Of a stretch of DNA of 56,749 nucleotides, positions 7,299-16,078 are shown piece by piece. The stretch is from an uncultured Lachnospiraceae bacterium. GTDB taxonomy: Bacteria; Bacillota; Clostridia; Lachnospirales; Lachnospiraceae. The stretch spans positions 1 through 56,749 of the forward strand of contig CADAKQ010000027.1 in NCBI GenBank assembly GCA_902788555.1. The letters run 5' to 3'. Under the pieces are notes generated by a model that saw only the letters and a program-made list of their open reading frames with translations, was not told the origin of the DNA and made no database searches. The position numbers were made by a program, and so were the translations under genes. How positions within the stretch are numbered: position 1 is the stretch's first letter; every line of letters begins with the position of its first letter.

Positions 7299-9035
7299 AT
7301 GGACGAAAAAGAATTAAACCTTAAAATATCAGCTTCTCCTCATGTGAGAAGTGAGGCAACTACGGCAGATATTATGTCTGATGTGATGATAGCGTTGGTT
7401 CCGGCTACGGCATTCGGAGTATACCTTTTCGGACTTCATGCTGCATTGCTGGTTCTTGCCTGTGTGGTATCTGCGGTGCTTGCAGAGTTTATTTATGAAA
7501 AAATGTTTAAGCTTCCTGTTACAATAGGAGATTTTTCAGCGGTTGTTACGGGACTTTTACTTGCTATGAACCTGCCACCCGAGCTTCCGATTTGGATGGG
7601 TGTGCTTGGCTCTGTTTTTGCGATAATTGTTGTAAAACAGCTTTTTGGAGGCTTGGGCAAGAACTTTATGAACCCGGCTTTGGCTGCAAGATGCTTCCTG
7701 CTTTTATCCTTTGGAGCATCTATGACAAGATTTGTATATGACGGTGTTACAACGGCTACACCTCTTGCGCTTCTTAAGAACGGAAGTGAGGTTAATCTTA
7801 AGGATATGTTCCTTGGATTTACCGGTGGTACGATAGGTGAGACCTCTGCTTTGGCACTTCTTATCGGTGCGGCTTATCTTTTGATAAAGAGGGTTATAAG
7901 TCCTAAGATACCGCTTGTTTATATAGGCACATTTGCAATTGCCATAGCGATATATGCGGTTGTAAAAGACAAGGATGTAGTTAATTATGTCCTTTGCGAA
8001 ATCTGTGGCGGCGGACTTATGCTGGGTGCATGGTTTATGGCTACCGATTACGTTACATCACCGATTACCCCGGTCGGAAAGATAATTTACGGTATAATCC
8101 TCGGACTGTTGACCTTTGTGCTTAGAATTTTTGGTAACGGTGCAGAGGGTGTTTCCTATGCGATTATAATGTCAAACCTTCTTGTACCTCTTATCGAGAT
8201 GGCAACCAAGCCAAAGGCATTTGGTGAGGGTGCGGAACTTTCGGAAGAGGATAAAAAGAAGAAAAAGGATGATAGGAAGAAAGATAAAAAGGACGAGAAG
8301 AAAGAGGAAGATGCCAAGTCAGATAAAGCAGAAGCTAAAAGAGAAAAGATAGAGGAAAAGTCTGTCAAAGCAGAAACCGAAACAGCTAAGACAGAAGCAA
8401 ATAAGGATGCTTCCGAAGGTAAGGATATCAAGGGAATATTCAAGGCTATATGTGCAATAATGCTCATTACGGTTATTATGGGTGCCATACTCGGAACCGT
8501 TTACAGCATAACCAAGGAGCCTATAGAAAAGGCTGAGGAAAAGGCTAAGCAGGAGGCCTACAAGGAAGTATTTCCTGAGGCGGATGATATAGTTACGATA
8601 GAAGAAGAAAATCTGGATTATAAGCAGGTAAATGATATAATCCAAAGCTTTGGATTTACTCACGATACCATAGATGAGATAAGCTATGCCGTTGATGCGG
8701 ATAAGAATCTGATTGGATTTATAGTTGTTGTAACCAATGACAACGGTTATGGCGGCGATATACAGATGGTTGTCGGAATGAGAACCGACACTACCATAAC
8801 AGGACTTGCTTTCCTTGTTCTTGATGAGAGTCCGGGACTTGGTATGGAGGCTGACAAGGATAAGTTCAAGAGTCAGTTTATCGGAAAGCATGAAACAAGA
8901 TATGAGTACTCTAAGACGGGTGCAGTTGTAGAAAATCAGATAGATGCAATCTCGGGTGCTACAATTACAACCTCAGCAGTTACGGACGGTATCAATGCCG
9001 CAGTTGCTTTGATAACCATATTGGGAGGTGAGTAA
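7299..9035 (+). CDS. rnfD-rnfG: Fused RnfD-RnfG protein
   Basis: 578 aa where separate RnfD (~320 aa) and RnfG (~200 aa) are expected. Residues 1-~305 are RnfD: about nine to ten membrane helices, and a flavin-attachment-like TTATPLA (Thr154), followed by ATDYVTSPITP. Residues ~310-374 are a highly charged Lys/Glu/Ala linker. From ~375 comes RnfG: one membrane helix (ICAIMLITVIMGAILGTVY) and an FMN-binding domain ending in SGATITTSAV (~555), where the Thr carries covalent FMN in the family. No stop or restart occurs in the linker. ATG 7299 has GGAGG at 7283-7287; the open frame upstream lies inside rnfC and is not used. Four bases separate it from rnfE. Confidence 0.93.
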   Translation: MDEKELNLKISASPHVRSEATTADIMSDVMIALVPATAFGVYLFGLHAALLVLACVVSAVLAEFIYEKMFKLPVTIGDFSAVVTGLLLAMNLPPELPIWMGVLGSVFAIIVVKQLFGGLGKNFMNPALAARCFLLLSFGASMTRFVYDGVTTATPLALLKNGSEVNLKDMFLGFTGGTIGETSALALLIGAAYLLIKRVISPKIPLVYIGTFAIAIAIYAVVKDKDVVNYVLCEICGGGLMLGAWFMATDYVTSPITPVGKIIYGIILGLLTFVLRIFGNGAEGVSYAIIMSNLLVPLIEMATKPKAFGEGAELSEEDKKKKKDDRKKDKKDEKKEEDAKSDKAEAKREKIEEKSVKAETETAKTEANKDASEGKDIKGIFKAICAIMLITVIMGAILGTVYSITKEPIEKAEEKAKQEAYKEVFPEADDIVTIEEENLDYKQVNDIIQSFGFTHDTIDEISYAVDADKNLIGFIVVVTNDNGYGGDIQMVVGMRTDTTITGLAFLVLDESPGLGMEADKDKFKSQFIGKHETRYEYSKTGAVVENQIDAISGATITTSAVTDGINAAVALITILGGE

Positions 9036-9036
9036 G

Positions 9037-9723
9037 ATGGGAAAAAATACGGAAAGATTATATAACGGTATAATCAAAGAAAATCCTACCTTCGTTCAGA
9101 TGCTCGGTATGTGTCCGACACTTGCCGTTACCACATCTGCGATAAACGGACTTGGTATGGGACTTACAACCATGGTTATACTTACCCTCAGCAACATAAT
9201 GATTGCATTACTTAGAAAGCTGATTCCCGATAAGGTAAGAATACCGGCATTTATAGTTATTATTGCCTCCTTTGTTACGGTGGTTCAGTTTTTGCTTAAG
9301 GCGTATATACCGAGCTTAAATGCAAGTCTTGGTCTTTATATACCGCTTATCGTTGTAAACTGTATAATTCTCGGACGTGCGGAGAGCTATGCTTCAAAAA
9401 ATCCCGTTATACCGTCAGCCTTTGACGGAATTGGAATGGGACTTGGTTTTACCGTAGGTCTTTCAATAATAGGTATTATAAGAGAGCTTCTTGGTTCGGG
9501 AAGTATATTCGGACATGTGATTTACTCAGGATATAAGCCTATCGGTATATTTGTAATGGCGCCGGGAGCATTTCTCGTGCTCGCCTTTGTAGTTGCCATT
9601 ATCAATAAGATAAATATAAATAAGGCAAAGAAAAACGGTACCGCACCTAAAGCCTGCAGACTTGATGATTGTGCGGGATGCGGTAATGTTCTTTGTGCGG
9701 GAAAAGTAAAGGAGGAGGATTAG
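9037..9723 (+). CDS. rnfE: Rnf complex subunit E
   Basis: 228 aa, six membrane helices, typical RnfE: NPTFVQMLGMCPTLAVTTSAINGLGMGL near the start and CGRAE-like LGRAESYASKN in the middle. A Cys-rich tail (CRLDDCAGCGNVLCAGK, last ~25 residues) is an addition common in clostridial RnfE. RnfE and RnfA form the inverted membrane pair that carries an Fe-S centre across the bilayer. GGGAGGTG at the end of the preceding gene serves as ribosome site; start set at ATG 9037. Confidence 0.96.
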   Translation: MGKNTERLYNGIIKENPTFVQMLGMCPTLAVTTSAINGLGMGLTTMVILTLSNIMIALLRKLIPDKVRIPAFIVIIASFVTVVQFLLKAYIPSLNASLGLYIPLIVVNCIILGRAESYASKNPVIPSAFDGIGMGLGFTVGLSIIGIIRELLGSGSIFGHVIYSGYKPIGIFVMAPGAFLVLAFVVAIINKININKAKKNGTAPKACRLDDCAGCGNVLCAGKVKEED

Positions 9724-9727
9724 GAAT

Positions 9728-10303
9728 ATGAATATTATTTTGTTAGCAATTTCAGCAGCCTTTGTAAATAATGTTATTCTGGTTCAGTTCCTTGGTATAT
9801 GTCCTTTCCTCGGAGTTTCCAAGCAGATTAAGACTGCAGCAGGTATGGGTGGAGCAGTAATATTTGTTATGGCTATTTCCTCTACCGTTACAAGTCTTAT
9901 CTATTATTTCATACTTGAACCGCTTGACATAGCATATCTTAATACCATTGTTTTCATACTGGTTATAGCGGCATTGGTACAGTTTGTTGAAATGTTCCTT
10001 AAGAAGGCAGTGCCTGCACTTTATAAGGCACTTGGCGTTTACCTTCCGCTTATAACCACCAACTGTGCTGTGCTTGGTATAGCTATATCCAATGTTGACA
10101 GCGGATATAACATTTTAGAGTCGATTGTAAATGGTGTTTTCTCAGCCGTAGGATTTGCGGTTGCACTTATCCTTATGGCGGGAATCAGAGAAAAACTTGA
10201 TAAGAATGACAGTATTCCTGAAAGCTTCAAGGGAACACCTATTGTTCTTATTTCAGCGGGACTTATGGCGATTGCCTTTGCTGGTCTTGCGGGACTTATA
10301 TAA
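9728..10303 (+). CDS. rnfA: Rnf complex subunit A
   Basis: 191 aa, six helices, almost invariant family motifs: FVNNVILVQFLGICPFLGVS at the N-terminus (Cys for the shared Fe-S centre) and LPLITTNCAVLG (second Cys) near residue 110. Starts five bases after rnfE, with AGGAGGAGG inside the rnfE tail. Works as the symmetry partner of RnfE in the membrane core. Confidence 0.97.
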   Translation: MNIILLAISAAFVNNVILVQFLGICPFLGVSKQIKTAAGMGGAVIFVMAISSTVTSLIYYFILEPLDIAYLNTIVFILVIAALVQFVEMFLKKAVPALYKALGVYLPLITTNCAVLGIAISNVDSGYNILESIVNGVFSAVGFAVALILMAGIREKLDKNDSIPESFKGTPIVLISAGLMAIAFAGLAGLI

Positions 10304-10319
10304 GGAGGGGGATTAGGTT

Positions 10320-11108
10320 ATGGATATTAATTCAATACTTATAGCGGCAGCGGTTGTCGGCGTGGTCGGCATACTTGCCGGAATTCTCCTCGGTGTTGCT
10401 AGCGAGGCGTTTAAGGTTAAGGTGGATGAAACAGAGATTAAGGTTAGAGAGGCACTTCCGGGTAATAACTGCGGTGCCTGCGGATATCCGGGCTGTGACG
10501 GACTTGCGGCTGCTATAGCAAAGGGTGAGGCAAAACCGGGAAGCTGTCCTGTGGGAGGAGAACCGGTTGCAAAGACAATTGCAGAGATAGTCGGCGGAGA
10601 AGCTGATGTGGAAAAGGTAGTTGCTCATGTAAGATGTAAGGGTGATTGCAATAAGGCGAAAGAGGCATACGAATATGTGGGACCAAAGGATTGCCGTATA
10701 GCAGCCAATTCACCGGGAGGAGGACCTAAGGGATGCTCCTACGGATGCCTTGGCTTCGGAAGCTGCGTAAAGGTTTGTCCTTTTGATGCGATACATATAG
10801 AAGACGGAATAGCTGTAGTAGATAAGGATAAATGTAAGGCTTGTGAGGCATGTGTTGCGGTATGTCCGAGACATATCATCGAGATAGTTCCTTATGAAGC
10901 AGGAGCCATAGTTGAGTGTAATTCAAGAGACGGCGGTAAGGAAGTAAAGCAGGTTTGTCAGGTTGGCTGTATCGGCTGTGGTATGTGCCAGAGAAATTGT
11001 CCTGCAGACGCTATTCATGTCGAAGGTAAGCTTGCTAAGGTTGATTACGAAAAATGTATCGGATGTGGTACGTGTAAGGAAAAATGTCCTGTTAAGATAA
11101 TATATTAA
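10320..11108 (+). CDS. rnfB: Rnf complex subunit B (ferredoxin-binding, multi-cluster)
   Basis: 262 aa. One N-terminal membrane helix (residues ~4-27) is followed by the four-Cys motif NNCGACGYPGCDGLA...SCPVGG and then two to three ferredoxin-type 4Fe-4S sets (CLGFGSCVKVCPFDAI, CKACEACVAVCP, CIGCGMCQRNCPADAI, CIGCGTCKEKCP). RnfB takes electrons from reduced ferredoxin. AAGGAGG overlaps the rnfA stop region. It is the last rnf gene; CapA follows after 27 bp and may be co-transcribed. Confidence 0.97.
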   Translation: MDINSILIAAAVVGVVGILAGILLGVASEAFKVKVDETEIKVREALPGNNCGACGYPGCDGLAAAIAKGEAKPGSCPVGGEPVAKTIAEIVGGEADVEKVVAHVRCKGDCNKAKEAYEYVGPKDCRIAANSPGGGPKGCSYGCLGFGSCVKVCPFDAIHIEDGIAVVDKDKCKACEACVAVCPRHIIEIVPYEAGAIVECNSRDGGKEVKQVCQVGCIGCGMCQRNCPADAIHVEGKLAKVDYEKCIGCGTCKEKCPVKIIY

Positions 11109-11135
11109 AACACCTGTGTACGGGAGATATATACG

Positions 11136-12362
11136 ATGAGGCTTGATAAAAAAGCGGCAGCGGTGATAATTGCATTTTTTATTGTTTGCGGGGTGCCCGG
11201 ATGTGAAAGGAAAGATATTGAAGATTTTAATAGCCGGAATGAGACGGAAGAGTCGGTTACAACGGAAGGGATATCAGAGTCTTTGGAAGAGGTAACGTAT
11301 GAAACTACTGAAACTGAAGCTACAACTGAGGAAAAAAGACCTGATATTCGTACTCTTACCATTACCGCAACAGGAGATTGTGCACTCGGTCCCATACAAA
11401 CACACGGATACGGCGGTTCGTTTCATGCGTATTATGATGATTATGGGGAAGGATATTTTCTGGAAAACTTCAAGGAGCTTTTTGAATCGGATGACTTTAC
11501 GATTGTTAATTTGGAATGTACATTGACAGACCGTCCGGTATATGTAGATGAAGAATCCGAAAAAGAATTTTATATAGTGGGTCGTCCGGAATACACGGGA
11601 ATATTATCAAATTCCGGAGTTGAGGGCTGCTCGCTCGGAAATAATCATACAAGAGATGTAGGTTCAGGCGGACTTGAGGATACGGAGGCGGCATGTGATA
11701 ATGTCGGTCTTTTATGGGCATATAACCAAACGACAGCCATCTATGAAACAAAGGAAGGGTTTAGGATAGGCTTTGTATCATCTCATGTCTCAGGCTCCGC
11801 GGAAAGAGAAAACTATATAAGAAATGGCATAGAGGAACTTGAACAAGAGGACGTGGATATCATAGTAGCCTGCTGTCACTGGGGTGAGGAAAAGGAGTAT
11901 TATCCGACTGATTATCAGATCAGGCTTGCTCATGAGTTTATAGATCTCGGAGCGGATTTGATTATCGGAAATCATCCTCATGTCATACAGGGCGTAGAAT
12001 GCTATGATGGAAAAATGATTTGCTACAGTCTTGGTAATTTTTGCTTTGGAGCGAATCATCATCCGTTCGATATGGAGACTATGGTTTATCAGCAAACCTT
12101 TACATTTGTGGATGGCGAGCTGATGCCTTACATAGATGCAAGAGTTATTCCGGCAAGAGTAAGCTCCACAACGGAGTTTAACGATTTTAAACCGACATAT
12201 CTCGAAGGTGAGGAAAAGGCATCTTTGCTGGATAGGATAAATACATATTCCGCACCTTACGGATATGCAAGATTTGATGAGGATGGAAATTTTTATTATG
12301 CGGAGGCGGAGGATGTACTAAAGGATTCCGAATCGGAGGAAGTAACAAGTGATACGGAATGA
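11136..12362 (+). CDS. CapA-family lipoprotein (PGA_cap, calcineurin-like fold)
   Basis: 408 aa. A lipoprotein signal (lipobox GVPGC, Cys at ~23) is followed by an acidic Thr/Glu-rich linker and a CapA domain: ATGDCALG, NLECTLTD, SLGNNHTRD, CHWGEE, GNHPHVIQG, YSLGNFCFG. These are the metal-binding motifs of the poly-gamma-glutamate capsule A family, but many members outside pgs operons have no known substrate. Ribosome site GGGAG at 11120s. It sits 27 bp behind rnfB. Confidence 0.88.
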   Translation: MRLDKKAAAVIIAFFIVCGVPGCERKDIEDFNSRNETEESVTTEGISESLEEVTYETTETEATTEEKRPDIRTLTITATGDCALGPIQTHGYGGSFHAYYDDYGEGYFLENFKELFESDDFTIVNLECTLTDRPVYVDEESEKEFYIVGRPEYTGILSNSGVEGCSLGNNHTRDVGSGGLEDTEAACDNVGLLWAYNQTTAIYETKEGFRIGFVSSHVSGSAERENYIRNGIEELEQEDVDIIVACCHWGEEKEYYPTDYQIRLAHEFIDLGADLIIGNHPHVIQGVECYDGKMICYSLGNFCFGANHHPFDMETMVYQQTFTFVDGELMPYIDARVIPARVSSTTEFNDFKPTYLEGEEKASLLDRINTYSAPYGYARFDEDGNFYYAEAEDVLKDSESEEVTSDTE

Positions 12363-12434
12363 TGCAAAAGCATATAACCGATTGATAAGCAATTTTTCCT
12401 CCATATGAATATAATAACAAAAATGGGTTTTGTT

Positions 12435-12698
12435 ATGAGATTTCTTGAGTTAAAAGAAAAAGAGGTAATAAATTGTAAGGACTGTAAAAGACTGGGTTAT
12501 GTGGCAGATGTAGAATTTGATTGCAAAACAGGTAAGATTACTGCTATAATTGTACCTGTGACAGGAAAATTTTTATCGTGCTTCGGAGGATGCTCGGAGT
12601 ATTATATCAGATTTTGCGATATAGTCAGAATAGGACCTGATATTGTACTGGTGGATATAAATGCATGCGACATACATAAGTTGCATGACAGACCTTAG
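12435..12698 (+). CDS. YlmC/YmxH-type PRC-barrel protein
   Basis: 87 aa from ATG 12435 (ATG 12423 and 12405 are in frame but also lack a Shine-Dalgarno site). The sequence MRFLELKEKEVINCKDCKRLGYVADVEFD is typical of the small PRC-barrel YlmC/YmxH family of spore formers; the barrel continues through IRFCDIVRIGPDIVLVDI. Extra Cys (CFGGCSEYY) are unusual. Exact role unknown. It precedes nrdR, as often in clostridia. Confidence 0.8.
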   Translation: MRFLELKEKEVINCKDCKRLGYVADVEFDCKTGKITAIIVPVTGKFLSCFGGCSEYYIRFCDIVRIGPDIVLVDINACDIHKLHDRP

Positions 12699-12749
12699 AA
12701 GCATATGAAAAATGAGCTTATAAAAAAGAAAAAGTAAGGAGAAAAACCT

Positions 12750-13205
12750 ATGAGATGTCCGTTTTGTGGAGATGATAACACAAGAGTAATTGATTCAAGA
12801 CCGGCTGATGACAATCAGGCAATCAGAAGAAGAAGACAGTGTGATGAATGCGGAAAAAGATTTACTACCTATGAGAAGGTAGAGACAATTCCTTTAATTG
12901 TCATTAAGAAGGATAAAAACAGAGAAACCTACGATCGTTCCAAGATTGAATCAGGAATCGTGCGTTCATGTCACAAAAGACCGGTTTCGGCGCAGGATAT
13001 CGAAAAGGCTATCGATGATATTGAAAATAAGATTTTCAGCCTTGAGGTTAAGGAGATTGAAAGTAAGCACATAGGTGAAATTGTTATGGACAGAATTAAG
13101 GACTTAGATCAGGTTGCCTATGTAAGATTTGCATCCGTTTACAGAGAGTTTAAGGATGCCAATACATTTATGAGCGAGCTTAAGGATTTGCTCAACAGTA
13201 AGTAA
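12750..13205 (+). CDS. nrdR: Transcriptional repressor of ribonucleotide reductase genes
   Basis: 151 aa, full family length. An N-terminal zinc ribbon (MRCPFCGDDNTRVIDSRPADD ... QCDECGKRFTTYE) precedes an ATP-cone domain (VIKKDKNRETYDRSKI, then helices to ~135). NrdR binds NrdR boxes and represses nrd operons according to bound ATP/dATP. Ribosome site AAGGAG. Followed by an intrinsic terminator at 13219. Confidence 0.98.
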   Translation: MRCPFCGDDNTRVIDSRPADDNQAIRRRRQCDECGKRFTTYEKVETIPLIVIKKDKNRETYDRSKIESGIVRSCHKRPVSAQDIEKAIDDIENKIFSLEVKEIESKHIGEIVMDRIKDLDQVAYVRFASVYREFKDANTFMSELKDLLNSK

Positions 13206-13218
13206 TAAAAATATATGA

Positions 13219-13257
13219 CTGCACACTGACCGGCTTTTGGGTGAGTGTGCAGTTTTA
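13219..13257 (+). terminator. Intrinsic terminator after nrdR
   Basis: CTGCACACT (13219-13227) pairs with AGTGTGCAG (13244-13252), followed by TTTTAT. Confidence 0.8.
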
Positions 13258-13337
13258 TGTATTATGGTGAGGTATTTGCGAAATTATTATTTTGCGATAA
13301 ACTTTTAAAGATTTAATGTTTATTTGAGGAAAAATAT

Positions 13338-13958
13338 ATGACGGAAAGCTATATAAATCTTCTTCGTGGCGGCGTGGGAGAGATAGTAGAAAAAAAATCG
13401 AGATTTATCGGTCAGATAAGACCGGTTACATCAGAGGAAGAGGCATATGCCTTTATCGAAGAGGTAAAAAAGAAGCACTACGATGCAAGACATAATTGCT
13501 TTGCATTTTCTGTCGGAGTTGATATGCCGTTACTTAGATTTTCAGATGACGGGGAGCCGCAGGGTACGGCAGGCAAACCGATCCTTGAGGTTATAACATC
13601 CTCGGAAATACACAATATATGTATAGTTGTAACGAGATACTTCGGCGGAACCCTCCTTGGAACCGGAGGGCTTGTAAGAGCATATACGGATGCAAGCAAG
13701 GCAGCACTTTTAAACTGTGAAACCAAGCTTATAGAGCTTTTGATTCCTACGGAAATTAGAACCAATTATACAGATATGGGGAAGATACAGTATATACTCG
13801 GAAATCATGAGGTTAAGATACTTGACACGATATATGCGGATGATGTCCTGATGAAGGTCAACCTTAGAAAGAGTGAAGCAGAAGGGATTATAAAGGAGAT
13901 AACGGATGCTACCTCGGCAAGGGCAGGGATTGAAACCTTTGATGAGATATATGGGTGA
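13338..13958 (+). CDS. YigZ/IMPACT family protein
   Basis: 206 aa. The N-terminal UPF0029/IMPACT domain shows KKSRFIGQIRPV, HNCFAFSVG, RFSDDGEPQGTAGKPIL and VVTRYFGGTLLGTGGLVRAY; the C-terminal ~60 residues are the DUF1949-like ferredoxin fold. Proteins of this family are widespread and mildly linked to translation control; no enzyme activity is established. Ribosome site GAGGA. Single-gene unit. Confidence 0.93.
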   Translation: MTESYINLLRGGVGEIVEKKSRFIGQIRPVTSEEEAYAFIEEVKKKHYDARHNCFAFSVGVDMPLLRFSDDGEPQGTAGKPILEVITSSEIHNICIVVTRYFGGTLLGTGGLVRAYTDASKAALLNCETKLIELLIPTEIRTNYTDMGKIQYILGNHEVKILDTIYADDVLMKVNLRKSEAEGIIKEITDATSARAGIETFDEIYG

Positions 13959-14048
13959 GGAAAAAAGAAAGTGAACTAAACTGCTTCAAAAAATTTTGGT
14001 GTGAGATATTTAACCGGTTTTCTTTATCATAATTACCTGACAAATCCT

Positions 14049-14085
14049 AATCAAGAGCTATAAAATATCTCTTGATTGATATTTT
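14049..14085 (+). terminator. Hairpin after the YigZ gene
   Basis: AATCAAGAG (14049-14057) and CTCTTGATT (14069-14077) form a perfect stem, followed by GATATTTTTG. Likely terminator; the T run is interrupted. Confidence 0.5.
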
Positions 14086-14175
14086 TGTCGAAATGGTGTA
14101 TTCTATTAGTGCGTTTTACTGTATAGAATAGATTATGTATTTTTTAAAGCTTTTTATCAGCAGGAGAATTTTAGT

Positions 14176-15936
14176 ATGAGAAGATTCCAATTTGAATATG
14201 GCAATGAAAAGGTATTTGTAAGAGAGCTTGAAAAATTAAGAGCATGGGTAAGACGCCAGATGGCACAGGGAATACTGTTTCATATATTCTGTGAAACAGT
14301 AGATAAGAAACGTATTAAAACAGTATGTGATTATCTGGAAAAATATTTTCCCGGTGCCGAGTATATAGGATGTACCACAAGTGGAAATATCGTATCGGGT
14401 GACAAGGGACAGAGCGATATCTGTGTATCATGTACAATGTTTGAATATCCGGATACTCAGTTTAAGGTTTTTCAGCTTCCTCTTGAGGAAAATTCGCTTG
14501 AGGTAGGGCAGCGCCTTAAAAGATATATAGAAGAAAATCCATGGGTAAAATCAGTTGAACTTTTAACTACCATTAACGGTATATCCATGACAAAATTCTG
14601 TGAATCCTTTACCGGATGCAGAAAGGATGTATGTATCTTTGGAGGTGGAGCATATAGTCCTGATTTGAGTGGTAATAATGGCTTTGTTTTTTCAAAAGGA
14701 CATGAAATGTCAGAAAATGGCGTTGTGCTTCTTATGGCAGGCGGTGATGATTTCCATATGGTTACTATGCATATAACCGGATGGAAGCCTTTAGGCAGAG
14801 AATTTACTGTGACCAAGGCAAGAGATTCCAGACTGTATGAATTGGACGGACAGCCTGCATATGAGGTTTACTATAAGTATCTTCATATAAATAATGATGA
14901 AAATTTCTTCGAAAATTCGCTTGAGTTTCCGATATTTTACAAGCATCATGGTATTGATATACTTAGAGCACCAACTTCAAGTAACGAGGATGGTTCGCTT
15001 AATATGACCTCTACTGTTGAGGAAAATGTAAGTGCCAAGCTTGCATATGGAGACCCTGAGGTAATAATTGACAGTGTAAAGGGCGAAAGTCAGGCAGTGG
15101 CTGATTTTCAGCCGGATGTCATAGATGTGTTTTCCTGTGCAGCCAGACTTATGTACTGGGGTGCAGAGGATGTGGGCAGAGAAACTATGCCATTTGAGGC
15201 GATTGCACCAACTGTTGGGTTTTTCACATCGGGCGAGTTTTTAAGAACAGGAGAATATGTAAATCAGCACAATGTAACCTTAGTTGTGGCAGCTATGCGT
15301 GAGGGAGATATTGATGAGGACAGAGAGGTTTATCATATGCTCTCGGAGGAGGAAAAGAGTGGTAAGATAAATATGATAAAACGTCTTACTACATTTATCA
15401 ATGTTGCAACTGCCGAGATGGAAGAGGCAAACAGAAAGCTTGAGATAGCTGCGATTTCAGATGCCATGACCAAGCTATATAATCGTGGCGAGATACAGCG
15501 AAGAATAAGTGCCGCAGTGAGAGAAAATATGGCTAATGATGAGAAGATTAGTCTTGTCATGATGGATTTGGATGACTTCAAGAAGGTAAATGACACATAC
15601 GGACATAAAGAGGGCGATAATGTCCTGATCGGACTTGCAAATGTTCTTAGAGATACACTTAAGAAATGTGAGGTAGAAGGTGATATCGGACGCTGGGGCG
15701 GCGAAGAATTCATGATTCTTTTGCCACATATTGCAGTTGATAAAGCAAGTGAAATCGCTAAGAACTTATTAAAGAACTTCTCTGACAAGGATTTTCCGCT
15801 TGCCGGTCATCAAACCATGAGTCTTGGAGTTACCGAATATGTAAACGGAGAAAAATCTGACTCACTTACCATGAGAGTAGATGCAGCTCTTTATGATGCT
15901 AAGGCAGGTGGAAAGAACCGGGTGGTTGTGAGGTAG
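14176..15936 (+). CDS. FIST-domain diguanylate cyclase
   Basis: 586 aa. FIST N domain (about 30-230) and FIST C domain (about 230-370) form a predicted small-ligand sensor; a short helix (EMEEANRKLEIAAISDAMTKLYNR) leads into a GGDEF domain (about 425-586). The active motif is RWGGEEF near residue 507, so synthesis of c-di-GMP is likely. An RxxD inhibitory site is not seen at the usual place (VEGD instead). There are no membrane segments, so it should be cytosolic. AGGAG is upstream of the ATG. Confidence 0.9.
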   Translation: MRRFQFEYGNEKVFVRELEKLRAWVRRQMAQGILFHIFCETVDKKRIKTVCDYLEKYFPGAEYIGCTTSGNIVSGDKGQSDICVSCTMFEYPDTQFKVFQLPLEENSLEVGQRLKRYIEENPWVKSVELLTTINGISMTKFCESFTGCRKDVCIFGGGAYSPDLSGNNGFVFSKGHEMSENGVVLLMAGGDDFHMVTMHITGWKPLGREFTVTKARDSRLYELDGQPAYEVYYKYLHINNDENFFENSLEFPIFYKHHGIDILRAPTSSNEDGSLNMTSTVEENVSAKLAYGDPEVIIDSVKGESQAVADFQPDVIDVFSCAARLMYWGAEDVGRETMPFEAIAPTVGFFTSGEFLRTGEYVNQHNVTLVVAAMREGDIDEDREVYHMLSEEEKSGKINMIKRLTTFINVATAEMEEANRKLEIAAISDAMTKLYNRGEIQRRISAAVRENMANDEKISLVMMDLDDFKKVNDTYGHKEGDNVLIGLANVLRDTLKKCEVEGDIGRWGGEEFMILLPHIAVDKASEIAKNLLKNFSDKDFPLAGHQTMSLGVTEYVNGEKSDSLTMRVDAALYDAKAGGKNRVVVR

Positions 15937-15959
15937 AAACTAATTTTATAATGGATATT

Positions 15960-16013
15960 ATAAAGGTTTAAAAATAAAGTCCAATTTAATGGACAATATT
16001 TTTAAACCTTTAT
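15960..16013. terminator. Long perfect AT-rich hairpin at the left edge of the CRISPR locus
   Basis: Perfect 17-nt arms (15960-15976 and 15997-16013) enclose GTCCA/TGGAC. It follows the diguanylate cyclase gene and directly precedes the WYL-gene promoter. Probably a terminator, though no long T run follows. Confidence 0.6.
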
Positions 16014-16020
16014 TTTAATT

Positions 16021-16050
16021 GTGTACAAAAATGAGCGTTTTTAGTATAAT
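16021..16050 (+). promoter_or_regulatory. Promoter of the WYL regulator
   Basis: TATAAT at 16045-16050 with a weak -35 (GTGTAC, 16021-16026) 18 bp upstream. Its place shows that the TTG codon at 16019 cannot be the true start of the WYL gene. Confidence 0.6.
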
Positions 16051-16078
16051 AGAGTTATCTTTTGAAAGAAGGAAAAAA

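Noticed and set aside
8319-8891. 190-codon minus-strand frame opposite rnfD-G
   Set aside because: It mirrors the Lys/Glu-rich linker and RnfG coding sequence; no ribosome site and low-complexity composition.
16019-16078. Longer WYL protein starting at TTG 16019
   Set aside because: The TATAAT box at 16045 lies inside that stretch and ATG 16079 has a good ribosome site.
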